Part shown: in pieces, positions 26,016 to 37,796 of the stretch
Numbering within the stretch: position 1 is the stretch's first letter
Layout of the letters: each line of letters opens with the position of its first letter
Origin: Buxus sempervirens
Lineage: Eukaryota; Streptophyta; Magnoliopsida; Buxales; Buxaceae
Direction of reading: 5' to 3'
DNA: 64,000 bases
Assembly: GCA_947561395.2 (NCBI GenBank)
Contig: OX387185.1
Coordinates: 46,262,602 to 46,326,601 of the forward strand
The notes under the pieces: model-generated
What the model was told of the DNA's origin: nothing
What the model saw: only the letters and a program-made list of their open reading frames with translations
Database searches by the model: none
Position numbers and translations under genes: made by a program

Positions 26016-26498
26016 ATGGCTTCTCTCCAATCCGACCAGCTGAAACAGCTGAAAGACATCTTCTCGCGCTTCGACATGGACTCGGACGGCAGCTTGACCC
26101 ATCTAGAGCTCGCAGCGCTCTTGCGCTCGCTCGGCCTCAAGCCCACAGGCGATCATATCCATTCCTTGTTAGCCAACATCGACTCCAACGGTAATGGCTC
26201 TGTGGAGTTCGAAGAACTACTGAACGCGATCCTCCCGGACATCAACGAGGACATTCTCATCAACCAAGAGCAGCTCCTCGAGGTTTTCCGGTCGTTTGAC
26301 CGTGATGGCAACGGCTACATCACGGCGGCCGAGCTCGCCGGATCAATGGCCAAAATGGGTCATCCATTAACGTATCGAGAGCTTACGGATATGATGCGAG
26401 AGGCTGATGCTGATGGAGATGGAGTCATTAGCTTTGACGAGTTCACCTCCATCATGGGCAGGTCCGCCGCTGATTTTCTCGGTCTCACCGTCTCCTAG
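26016..26498 (+). CDS. CML: Calmodulin-like protein with four EF-hands
   Basis: Intronless gene for a 160-residue calcium sensor. Four canonical EF-hand loops are visible, each with Asp at position 1, Gly at 6 and Glu at 12: 20-31 (DMDSDGSLTHLE), 56-67 (DSNGNGSVEFEE), 95-106 (DRDGNGYITAAE) and 131-142 (DADGDGVISFDE). All four should bind calcium. Length, lack of introns, the MASLQSDQLKQLKDIFSRFD start and the short hydrophobic tail DFLGLTV fit the plant CML15/16/18 group rather than true calmodulin (149 residues). It is probably cytosolic or nuclear and relays calcium signals to partner proteins. The gene is more GC-rich than its surroundings, as is common for intronless CMLs. It is convergent with the P4-ATPase gene downstream. 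Confidence 0.95.
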   Translation: MASLQSDQLKQLKDIFSRFDMDSDGSLTHLELAALLRSLGLKPTGDHIHSLLANIDSNGNGSVEFEELLNAILPDINEDILINQEQLLEVFRSFDRDGNGYITAAELAGSMAKMGHPLTYRELTDMMREADADGDGVISFDEFTSIMGRSAADFLGLTVS

Positions 26499-27694
26499 CT
26501 AGCCCTAACCGCCTCAGGAAGATAGTCGATCATGGCATCCCCGTCATTTACCATCAACATACATCATCACATCATTGTTACCATTACCATCATCTCTCTT
26601 CCAGAGTCCAGACTAATCCTCGTCGTAGTTTGACTTTGACTTTTGTGCTCCAGCTTTTCTTCAGTTTTTTAAATAGCTTTTCCACAAGTTGTATTTATTA
26701 ATTGAAAGAATAATTATTCAACCTTCAATTCCATGCTCAAAACCGCTCTTTTTTATCAGTTTTATTTATTTTTTGGGGGGTTTTGTTGCATATTACATCA
26801 GAACAATGAGGAATTCAAAATTGGAAAAAAAAAAGGAAAGAAGAAAAAACGAAACCTTCCCTTTTTATTCTTCTGGGGCTTTGTTGGATAGAATATGTTG
26901 TTATTCTACTTTTAATGGTTGTGATATCTGTCTGAATCATTTGCATGTGAGGGTTGAACATGTTCACTACAGATGCCTCCATCTATGGAATGGAACCCAT
27001 ACAATAAACTTACCTAATTGATTAAAGGAGATAAAACTATCCTGTGTTTGGCAGATGAAGCTAATGTGGATTGTTGATTGCTTGTGATTGTACAACTATA
27101 GTTTTATTTTCATAGTCTAGGTGGGGACATCCATGCCACCACCCATGTGATATGGTGCAGATTCCTCAATCAATCTGTCTGTACAGTGACCCACACAGTG
27201 ATACATGTCCCTGGAGAATCTCTAGTGGAGGCAAGGAGTGCATACTACATTCCAGTTGTTTGCTTGTGTAAGATGGAGCCTCTAATTACAGGAAGGTGGG
27301 TGCATTTTACATCAATAAAACAGAAAAGAGAAATACAAGGAATCCAATATCCAAAACTGGAATAAGTATTTACACTTAATTATTGAGTGAATTGCTGCAA
27401 TAATGCAACATGAATGAAATGATACCAGTTGTTTTGGGCTTTCTTTTGCCCATATAAAGATCTGCAGTACAACCCCATCTCTGAAGATCATCATCGCTCT
27501 TGGAGCCACAGCAGTAGTTAACCTATTGAAAAGTGTGGTTTTAAATGATTTTCCATGTGAAGCCTGTAAATAATCCTGTATCAAACCCCTCATAAACATT
27601 GCCCAGACTTGGCCTTCTAACAAATTGCCTCCACCAGTAATGATAATGATCCAATAGCTAACCATTTCAAGAAAATCTTCTTGTGAAATGTTTT
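26499..27694. other. Spacer between the convergent CML and P4-ATPase genes
   Basis: Contains the probable 3' UTRs of both genes. The short open frames present (such as 26689-27021) show no family features. No RNA gene or repeat of note was recognised. Confidence 0.5.
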
Positions 27695-30600
27695 TTATGT
27701 TCGGATGTGAAGCTTCTCTGTTAACAGGTTGGATTTTGCTGCTACGCGTGCTGTAAAACCGACTGTGATAGGCCTCAAGGATCTTTGTTGCACCATATTG
27801 CAATATTCTAAGTCATCAGATTGCCCCTCCCACCTTATCCACTGTATCATTTCGTGATACGACGGGAAGAAGCGCATCTGGATGGCTGAGTATGAGAAAT
27901 ATGGGATCAGAGTCGAGATCACCACGAAGAATGTGACTATCCAGTATGAGGGAGCTGGAGCACAGGCTTCAATGAAGACCTTGTAGGCAGAGGTGGATAT
28001 CAGAGGGGGCATGGCTCCATATGCCAGCAGGAAGAGATACCACAGTGCAATTCCACCCCAGATGAAAAGATGCTGTATCACAGTGAAGTAACTGATGGAG
28101 AGAGCCATCTGGCAATTGACAACCCAGACAATACACGTGTACAAGGTTGCCCCCAGGATGTCCAACCCAACAACCTCCCCGCCCTTACGGAAGGATTGGT
28201 GCTCTAGTGCACTTATGCAGAAGAAGAATATGGTTATGGCACTGCAAACCCCATTTACCATCCAGCTGAGTATCCGAAACCAGCTGAAGAGGATGTTCTG
28301 CACGCCTTCTTGGTAAAGAAGAGGAAACTGCCAGCAGAAATGGAAACATAATGAGAGACCATTGCAAAGCATTTATCACTGCATTCTTGTGAGGTAAGGC
28401 AATGGGCCTACTACCTTAAGACAAAAACGTGCAGAGACATCTTGATCAAAAACCCCGAGAGCAATCACTGGAAGTGATGTGAAGAAAACATTAAATAGTG
28501 ACATATACCAGTCATTATATTCAGGTTGCGCTGAATATGATGTGTATGCCTCAAACAAGAAGAGAGTGAAACCAAATACGATGTTCTTGTAGAAGAAGTA
28601 GCATATCTGGCAAGCAGCAGAAGAAAACATCAAAAGCTGTTATTTGTGTGACAATTGGGTTGGGGTTGGCATTGAATAGAAATTCTGAAAATGTAAGACA
28701 AGAAACATGATTCTAATGGTTAATGCACGCATTATTGTCAAGAAGCAGATCCAATAACTCATTTAACTCCATGCAACTTATCCTAAGTTTAAGTTTGAGA
28801 TCCCAAGAAATGGAAGTTGTTACCATGGATGAGATCCGTCTGTAACACCAGTGTCCATGCACAAGTAACAAACGTTCTAAAAATCGGAACTGAGCAATTG
28901 CAATGTCACTTGACATGACTGCCTACAAAATAATCAACAATAGAATACTTCAAAACAAATGAGGTGAAGCTGTACCAAGAATATCATTGATTAGTAAACC
29001 AGTAATCAAAACTTATTTTGCCATCTTTGGCTAACCTGCATTCCTTCAATACCACTGATGCCAACTCCGATATCTGCCTCCTGAAGCATTCCCACATCAT
29101 TTGCACCATCACCAATTGCTAACGTTGTCTTACCTGTTCTGGTTTTAACCAGTTTCGTAATCTGCATAATTTTTTGTTCTCTTCATGTTACTCAGATGTG
29201 GTTGTTTCTATACACCAACATATGCACATATACATATGTGTGGGTATGTGTGTGTAAAGAAAAAGAATAAAAGAATGTGCACTGAAGAAAATTATGTTAA
29301 CTCACAATTGCTTTCTGTTTTGGTGATGAACGGCAGCATATAACAGATGCACAACCAATTGCCAATTCCAGAAACATGTTCTTGATGTCTTCTTCTAAAG
29401 CATAAAAAAGAGACTTACCATCAATAATCAAAGCAAATGCTTTAGAGCTTCCAATTGATGCAGTAAGCCTTTTCCTCCCTTCATCCATCTGATGTACAAC
29501 ACATGCTTTTGATGCCTAAAACAAAAGTCAGCAATATCCTATCACAATCACAATTACACAACATCTTTCAATGCAACATTAGAGTTAAACAAGTTAACAT
29601 CATCTTTGAATGGCAAATAAACTGCAAATCAAGAAGGGGGCAACTTGATTGGAATTGATTTGCTGCAGGTAAAAAAGCAAGACCACATGGCAAATAATTT
29701 CAGTTGGGTGGGGCTGCTTAATTTTATGTGTCAAAGAAATGGTTTTGAACATATGCTTCTAACATAATGAAATTTGAGACCCTGATTGGGGTGAATATGG
29801 GATTGCACTTTGAGCTTGAGGTTGGGCCTGAATGTGCTTGAGCTTATTAGGCATTGTCAGTTTTAGGTACATTAGTTGAGCCTGCCCCAAGTCCAATCTA
29901 TTGCCTTCTCTAGTCCAATTTATAAAAGGATAACACCTGAATTAACACCTGTCTTTCGTGAGCCTTTAAAAGGGAAATATAAGATACTTTAATAGAGCAC
30001 CAACATTTATGTTCATTATGTTTCTCATATACGTGGAGTTTACAATTTTTTAATAAGCCCATAAAATTCAAATCCGCGGACAGTATTTACTGGCAAAAGA
30101 TTCCACATAATAAATTTATAGGTTTATATCTAAAGGAAACAGAACAAGAACCATTTGTTTGAGTTCCCATTCAAAAAGGTGAAATCAAGCCTGACTGGCT
30201 TGCAATGTCTAGTGCTTACAAAATTCTTGACTCTATTGAAATTTACTTCACGTCTAGGTGTTCTACTGATTCTACAGATTGATAAATTGTCCTCAAGAGT
30301 TGTTTTTGCCTTTACTTTCTTATATTTGATTTTCCCTAGGTAGTGTTATGGCCATTTCCATTCATGTTTCAAAGAGGTCTAGTTTCATTTCTTCTTAAAC
30401 ACTCAAAATTAACAAAATTTCTTATTTCCATTTATGGGAAATAAGATTATGCCATTAAAACGAAACTAGAACACACTTGGATATTAGTCTAATATGTACA
30501 TCTCAGTAGACTTGCATTTTTGTAAATATGTTACGCTTAAGATTTGCCCTTAATCCTAGGATAAATGTAAACTAGCTGAACTAGTTGGGATCTATATATA

Positions 30601-33600
30601 GCAGAATTGTTATGTACATTGGCATAGCTACTTCATTCTCTAAGGTACCTATGCGACAGAAGTTAGATGGACACCTTTGTTGTTAACTTGCTTGTCAGAA
30701 ATTCCAATGGTACTTCCACTAGCCGCCCCAAAATGCCATGAAAATAGAAACCAAAGCAGAAGTTTTTTTTTTCAGAAAATTGATAAGATTCTATTAAGAT
30801 GTTAGAAGAGGAAAAGATATACATCTCATAGGATCTGTGAGAAACGGGAAACCACATATGAAAAGAAAGGAAAGAGAAGTTAAAATACTTTAATTTACCT
30901 TGGCGATGGCAGCCTTATCACCCTCTTTTTCCAATACTTTAACTTCTGGTTTATCCAAGTTGATAATTATTTGCTCCATTCCTTGTCTAAGCAAACTACA
31001 AGCATAACTGTGAAATTCAAATTGTTTTGGTCAGAAACATGTGCACAAGGTAGTCATCAACATATATCGATGACATGAATATCCAGAAATCATACCCAAT
31101 GTTGATAGCAGTCTCCATCTTATCACCAGTCAAAACCCAAATCTTTATTCCAGCTTGTGCAAGTTTGTCAATGCATTCAGGAACCTAGCAGGCAGAGAAG
31201 AATAAAAATAACTCAAAAATTCCCAAGTTCAATGAATTATAATTCATTTATTTAGTATCTTCTACCCACCCCATTTTGGAGTTTGTCTTCCACAGCTGTA
31301 GCACCAAGGAGAATCAGATCCTTCTCTATCTTCTCTGCCACTTCATCAACTATTTCATCATGATCTGCACAAACTGAATTCCTGGCCTCAGTGAATTCCT
31401 CATTAAACTCTTTGTATTCCTCTTCACTAAGTTCACGATAAGCAAGTGCCAAGGTCCTCAAGCCTGCATCAGCATACTCATTCATGTGTTCTCTACTTGG
31501 CTCTTCAAACTCCTTTCCATTATTTGCTAGCCTTTCAAAGATCACACTGTTGTGAAAGTTGTAGGAAACTTATCATGTACATTGCAATTATGAGAACTTT
31601 TCTACAATTGTAGTGATTCAAGATAACAATTACAAACCTGTCAGCACCTTTACAAAATAGTAATATCTTTCGTTCCTTGTTTCGCACTATCACAGACATC
31701 CGCCTCCTTGAGCTACTAAATTCTAAGATATTCAGAAGTTCATATGACCTGTAAAGGAATATAGAGCATCTACTGAATTAATGACCATTAAGGAGCAGTT
31801 GCATGACCTTTAGCATGGAAGATCAGAATATACAAGATGCATGCACTATAGAGATTAAATCCTGTTTGCCAATGCCTGTAGCTTCTATGTACCATACATT
31901 TTGATCCATCCTGCCTATTTGATCTATCTGACTATGATCAAATGTCAAGACCCCTCAACAATCGCATGGTGAACAATCTAATCAGATCCTAGTATTCCTT
32001 GTGGATCCAGAACTTCTGTTTACTTGTATGTTGTTTGCTGAGCAACCAAAGAGTCCAATTTGTGAATATGCCCTGTGTCTGGTTGATGTGAATTATAGGC
32101 ATTGATCATAAATGGGTAACTTGAATTATAGTGTGAAAGACTAACGTGCACCCCTGGCAGCTAAATAGAATAGCATGGTGAAGTAATATAAGAATACTTA
32201 ATGAAAAAGATTTTAACCTTTCAACTTTCTTGCCAGACAGAGGATCTAACTCATGCAATGAGATGCTTGTTTGTGTCCTCTTGTAAAATTCAAAGCCAAG
32301 TTCCCTTGCTGCAACCACAAAAGCTGCCTCGTCTGGTGATTCAGCTTCATATAAAATCTTCCCTGTCGCTTCATCCACTTCAGGTATTACCGTGTGGCAG
32401 ATTGCCAATACACGAAAGAATTTCTGAATGACATTTGAACGAGATTCTTTAACCCAGTTCCCATTCATGATCCTTTCATCCTTGAAGTTGAAGCCTCTAA
32501 TTGAAGATTTTGTATCTGGTGAATCCTCAACATGGTGTTCATCATCTTTCAAAAAGGATCCTTTTCTTCTAGCCACCGCCTTGTCTACCTCTGTAATCCC
32601 ATGGCCATAAGCTGTCCCAGCCACAGAACACTTGACGAATTCCATTGAATTGCAGGTAAGAGTTCCCGTCTTGTCAGACAGTATCGTATCCACTTGACCA
32701 AGTTCTTCATTCAAGTTGGAAGTGCGGGCACGTGCAGGCCTGTCAGTTTCCTCATAATACATGTGAAGATCCTGGTTGATGAATATGATCTGAAGAACTT
32801 TGACAATTTCTATGGAAACATACAAGGATATTGGGATCAAGTATCCATACAACATCATGGCTGTTAGAAAATGAAAAATTGCTGCAATGGGTGCTCTTTT
32901 GGGATCATAAAAAATAGTAGTATCATCCGGTCTAAGATACCACCTTGTCATCCTGCCATTTTCCAGGTCCTCCCTAGTTGCAATTCCAAAGAAGATTGAA
33001 GTAACAAACGACATCAAAAACAAGATCCAAAATAAAAAATAGATAATTCTGTCCAGCTTCTTTTCAACTTTGCTTCTCTTTGAAGGAGGATCCGTGGAAT
33101 TTTGAATAACCTTTGTGTCATGTCCAGTGAAGATGACAGCTCCATAGATATAATCTGTATTCCGGAGCTTTGAGTCCCTGAGGAGAAGTTGTTGAGGTGT
33201 GAGGGGGTACTGTTGCTCTTTAAACTCCATACTTCCAACAAAAGAGTACAGGTTTGCATTTGGGTCCTCGCATTTAACGACTGCCTTAAAGTCCTGGAAG
33301 CTAGAATCCTCATGTAAACCTGAAGTTACCCCCAATGCCTGTTTTACTTTCAAGTTCGTCTCCCCATCAAGATTCATGGTTTCTACATAGCAAATTGCAT
33401 CCTCGTAACTGGATGAAAGCAAAAGGAGGTCAGCTGGAAAGAATCCGTCCTTCTCCACCTTCACTATGTCCCCAACTCTGAGATTCTTCCATTCAGTATA
33501 GTTGAAAAGGCCACTAAGATGATGCATTTTAACCTTCCTATTATTCACCTCGATGTCCTGCAAAGATTCACATAAAAGATTGAGTCCATTGCAACACCTC

Positions 33601-34845
33601 CGTTGAATAGATAAAATACAAATACTAGCAATCTGGCTTATGAATTTTGGCATAAGGAAAAGATGACTCAAGAGGAGTTCCACATTTCCACTTAGCAAAC
33701 AACTAAGCCAAAAATCAAAGTAAAGACAAAGTGGCATACTCACATGATTTATTACCCTAAGAAAAAAAAAATACATACTCACATGGCTAACTCATGGAGA
33801 TTCTGAAAGAAGTGAGATTACAAACTAATGGATAGAAGATGACACCAGAAACTTTCTTCCCAAAAACCTACAACCTTGACTGCATATTTCGTATCTTTGG
33901 AAATCAGCTGGAATCAAGGTATCATAATAAACTAAGGTGAGAAAACTCTTCAACCTTTAACTTATATCCCCAATTTCATTTAATTGTTTCTTTAATTCCA
34001 TTACCAGCTTATTCCCAATTTCTTTCTGACAGCTCATGCCATGAAATCTGAAGAGATTGGCCTCACAATACATACCCTTACTGTATCCTATAACATGAAT
34101 TAGACACACCATAATATGCAGATATAGTAACAAAACTGCTTCAATCCCCCATAAAACAGAGATATGATGCCAAGATGTTTTCGTTTTATTTCCCTCTACG
34201 AAAGATTCAGGGAGAGAGGAACAGTGAGTGAAACCAACAAAATTTGCTCATATTTATGCTATTTCCTCATGCTTAATTGCGTGAAACTTTCCATTTTGCA
34301 AGACAATATTCAAAACAAGAAGAGACTTACTTTAAAGGCTGACATAAGCTAAGAAGATGTTGTAATCTAGTCCAGAAAGTATCCAATTTACATAAGTATA
34401 TTAACTACTAAGTGCATATTGATACTGACACCACAAAACATAAAAAGGATACCTGCTTTTTTCGTCTCCAATCTTCAACAGCTTCTTTTGCCATGGTTGC
34501 TCCAATCACAAAAATAAGAGGGAAGACAGAGCTGAAAGCTGTGAAAGGAGCAAGTGGTGTGAAGGACAAGCAAGCAACAATAAGGAAGTATATGTTGGCT
34601 ACCCTCCTGAACTGCTCGAACAAGGACTTGGGAAAAAATGTCGCAAACGTATACTTTGTGGTTCTAACATAATTGCCTCCATAATTGAGGAGTGTGGCCT
34701 CAGCACATTCCGGGTCATTGCAGTATACCACTCTATGGAAGCCAGGTCCCCCAATATGTGAGTGATCATCCTTGAAAGATGCTTTCCCGCATGTGAAGGC
34801 ATAGATCTTGCTGAAGTGCAGCTTCTTGCTTCTAGGACTACTCAT
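27695..34845 (-). CDS. ALA: P4-type ATPase, aminophospholipid flippase of the ALA family
   Basis: Predicted phospholipid flippase of 1192 residues, close to the usual 1200 or so. Exons in coding order: 34845-34453, 33557-32218, 31748-31638, 31546-31270, 31184-31096, 31007-30899, 29515-29306, 29161-29036, 28922-28824, 28606-28415, 28327-27695; all are GT-AG and phases close. Hallmarks: [19 protein letters not shown] before the first spans; DGETNLK in the actuator loop; phosphorylation motif DKTGTLT; nucleotide-binding [23 protein letters not shown]; hinge GDGANDV; ten expected membrane spans. The sequence best fits the ALA8-12 branch; members move phospholipids across plasma or endomembranes with ALIS (Cdc50) partners. 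No catalytic residue is missing, so it looks functional. The ATG at 34845 gives MSSPRSKK; no upstream in-frame ATG is used. The visible C-terminus is diverged, as in other members. Confidence 0.95.
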
Positions 34846-35844
34846 ACCTTCCAACCACCAACTCTAATCCCAAATCCAGTCAACACATAGAACCACTCTT
34901 AACAGAAACTAACTTCCTCCTTCAGGAGTAATTATACCCTGAGAAATTCAGCTTCTTCAAGCACAATCAACAAACACCTGTTCCCAGAATCAGAACCTCA
35001 TACAAACTTTGAAGAATAAGAGAAAATTAAATTGTTCACAAAATTACCCACCAGTAATAGAGACAAAATCCCCAGAAAAATTCCAACGCCACAAGAAATA
35101 CCAAAAAAGGAAATTCCAGAAATACTAAGATAAATTGATCTGAATGCCCAGCTTAAAGTGCAGAAAGTCCTTATATCAATTCTAGTTTTCGTCTGAAGAC
35201 GATCCAACCCGGAAGCAACCCCACTGATGAAAATTCAGTACAATCCTTTCACATTTTCAGAGGGCATATAGCACCAAAAACAGGGAAAACACATTCCATC
35301 CTTTTGATCTTGATAGACATTATTCTGCCATTTGCTCACCAAGAAATACAGATTAAAAACGTCGGTATGGGATTTTCCGGAAAATTTCAAATTCAACTAC
35401 TTTAAGACAAGTAACTACAAATTCATGTTAAGAATAACAACAAAATAATGCTCAGCTCTAGAAGCTACATCAAATCTCTGTACACATTAATGATTGACAC
35501 TCAGAGAACGTCAAACTGAAACAACCCAGGAATTTTACCGACGTGACTTTGCTTCTCGTACCCCAAAAAAGAAAAGGGGACTTCACTTCTCTTCCGGGTC
35601 TTGTAGGTTCTCTATCTCAAAAACAAAACTTCACAGAGAAACAGACCAAAACTACTTTCCATATTTTCCAACGCGGGCACATTAACCAGAATTCCTTAAT
35701 GGGATGTAAAAAGGAAGATGAAAAAGATGATTAGAACTGAAGAAAATTACCAGACTCTCGGTCACAGTGGGCTACGTTATGTGAAAAAACAGAAGTGCTT
35801 AAATTGGTTTCTTTTAGAAACAGGCATACGTGTCTCTGTGAGAA

Positions 35845-35865
35845 AGAGAGAGAGAGAGAGAGAGA
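35845..35865 (+). repeat. (AG)n microsatellite, possible ALA 5' leader
   Basis: About ten AG units in a row. On the minus strand this is a CT tract about 1 kb upstream of the ALA start codon, a common feature of plant 5' leaders. Confidence 0.8.
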
Positions 35866-36225
35866 ATGAAGAATCTGCATCTTCAACTTCAAGATCAACA
35901 GATGCCGTGAAGGCGGGGAAGACAGGAATGCGTTGCACAGGAATGCGTTGCTTCGAAGCATTTGGTTTATGTAGCGAAAAACCCTTTGGTCTTTGCAGCT
36001 CGATTGACCGTAAGAGCTATCTGCTCCACCTGAAAAGAGACAAAAAAAAAAAAAAGGGAATTATTGAAGTGCTGGATTTATGCACTTGGAATGGCAGTTG
36101 AACTTTCGGAAGAAAGGAAGATGAGTCAAATGAGGAAGATAGAGTTGCGAAACAAGACATGTTAGGATTAAAAAGTCATAAAGCATAACAAATGACAATA
36201 CACAAAGTGGATTAGAGAGAGAGAG

Positions 36226-36281
36226 AGGGAGTATACAAGCTTTTGTTTTTTTTTTTTTGGTGAGAAGGGAGTATACAAGCT
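36226..36281 (-). mobile_element. Minimal poly(A) retroposon with 16-bp target duplication
   Basis: The 16-mer AGGGAGTATACAAGCT occurs at 36226-36241 and 36266-36281, flanking a 24-bp insert. The insert is mostly poly(T) on the plus strand, that is a short TTCTCACC head plus poly(A) on the minus strand. This looks like an extremely 5'-truncated LINE/SINE insertion made by target-primed reverse transcription. Simple slippage is less likely because the duplicated word is not itself repetitive. Confidence 0.6.
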
Positions 36282-36577
36282 GGAAGTTTATGTATAATTG
36301 CTAAAGAATCAAACGTAGTGGGTTTAACTTTGAGGACCCCACTATCTCAAAAGGCCAAAAAAACAACAAAGTACGACTCTTCTGAAGTGTAAGCAAAATA
36401 AAAATCTTCAAGAAAGAAGCTACCTGCCTTTCCCTCATTGAAGACAGTGGCAAAGAAGACAAAAAGCACTATCCAGTAGTTAGATTCCTAGAATATCTCT
36501 CGCTCTCTCTAAGAAACTACCCCTCCATGAAAAGTGACTCAAATATCATGCATCTCATGGTTTGGGAGGCTAGATCA

Positions 36578-37040
36578 GGGTTTTTAAAACCCAATTTTCA
36601 TAATTGGTTGGTACCGACCGAATCGGTCGATATTAGGGAAAATTAAATTTTAGTGGTGCTTTTTTAAATTATTTAAGATTCAGTTCCCAAAGTTTTGAGT
36701 TTTAACTTTTAATATAACTTTATGACAATATTTAATTTTTAGTACCATTTCATTATTATGAATAAATTCTTCCAAAAAATACTCTTATACGACTCATTCC
36801 CAAGGTTTGTACAAGTCAATAAAAGGACTTGTACCTTAAATAAGTGGTGTTAGGGTATAAATAGTGAAATAGTACTAAAAATTAAATATTTTAATAAAAA
36901 TATATTAAAAGTTAAAACTCAAAACTTTGAAGACGGAATCTTAAATATTTTAAAAAAGTGCTACTAAAAATTAATTTTCCCCATGATATACAGTCCTTAC
37001 ATATATTAAAAAGTACCGGTATCGGCCGAGATTAAAACCC
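36578..37040. mobile_element. Short element with GGGTTTTAA ends and CGGTCGATA words
   Basis: The ends GGGTTTTTAA (36578) and TTAAAACCC (37040) are inverted relatives. Inside them lie inverted words ACCGACCGAATCGGTCGATA (left) and ACCGGTATCGGCCGAGAT (right). Without the MITE nested within it the element is only about 116 bp. No target duplication was identified, so the boundaries are provisional. Confidence 0.45.
36636..36982. mobile_element. MITE with about 80-bp terminal inverted repeats
   Basis: Left arm 36636-36715 and right arm 36903-36982 are inverted copies at roughly 85-90% identity by eye, beginning GGGAAAATTAA and sharing AAAGTTTTGAGTTTTAACTT. Total length is 347 bp and there is no coding capacity. 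The target duplication is unclear. It is related to the relic at about 622-884. Confidence 0.8.
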
Positions 37041-37796
37041 ATGCTCATTCTTGAGATATGGGTCCTACGTTACTTTGTGTCTGGTACTCAAGAAAATTTT
37101 AGTTCATGGTCACATCATAGCTAACTATGGTGGCTGGCATCATTATGTTAGCCTCAGAATGGATGTGGATTCACCTCAACATCAATTGGGTACACCTCAT
37201 GTGGAATATGTTCTAATATTCAATCCAAAAGTAGTCCCTTTCATTAGGTGCTGTAAGATGGCATTTATTCAGCTTAATCAAATGCAGTTCAATAGTTCAT
37301 TCACTACAAAGACAAAAGGTTTAAATTGAAGAAAATTGAACCCAATAAGAAACCCCAAAAATTAAATCCACTCTCCCCTTATCTAAATGAGATATTTTTC
37401 GGCAATTATGCGTCTCAACTTCATCACTTAACCAACCAATTCACTTGAGAAACAAAGATTTGTTTGACACGTTCACCGGCGAGATGACTAAGACCCAAAT
37501 TTTGAATGCAGGAAACGATAACATTCACATAAAATATTAACAAGTACGATGATGGATTCATTACCAAATACCAATACAAAACATGCATTCCATCCTGAGT
37601 CAAAACGTTTTGGGGTTTCGAGTAACAAGCTCAAAACCAAAGTAAGAATCTCTTATCTTTCTGGAAAAGTTCCTTGTTAATGGGGGCCTTGACAGACATA
37701 CAGTAAGCAGTGTTAAAACCCATAGATCTTGAATGAACTTCCCATTCAGATTGAGAGCATCATGAGTCGTTTCCGAAAACACATTGAAACTTTATC

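Larger units (their letters stand above)
34846..37796. other. Spacer between TGH (3' end) and the P4-ATPase (5' end)
   Basis: Includes the promoter and leader of the ALA gene on the minus strand and the 3' flank of TGH. A GA repeat at 35845-35865 reads as a CT-rich leader on the minus strand and may mark the ALA transcription start about 1 kb upstream of the ATG. If so, a 5' UTR intron is likely. Three small insertions are described separately. No gene was recognised in this stretch. Confidence 0.5.
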
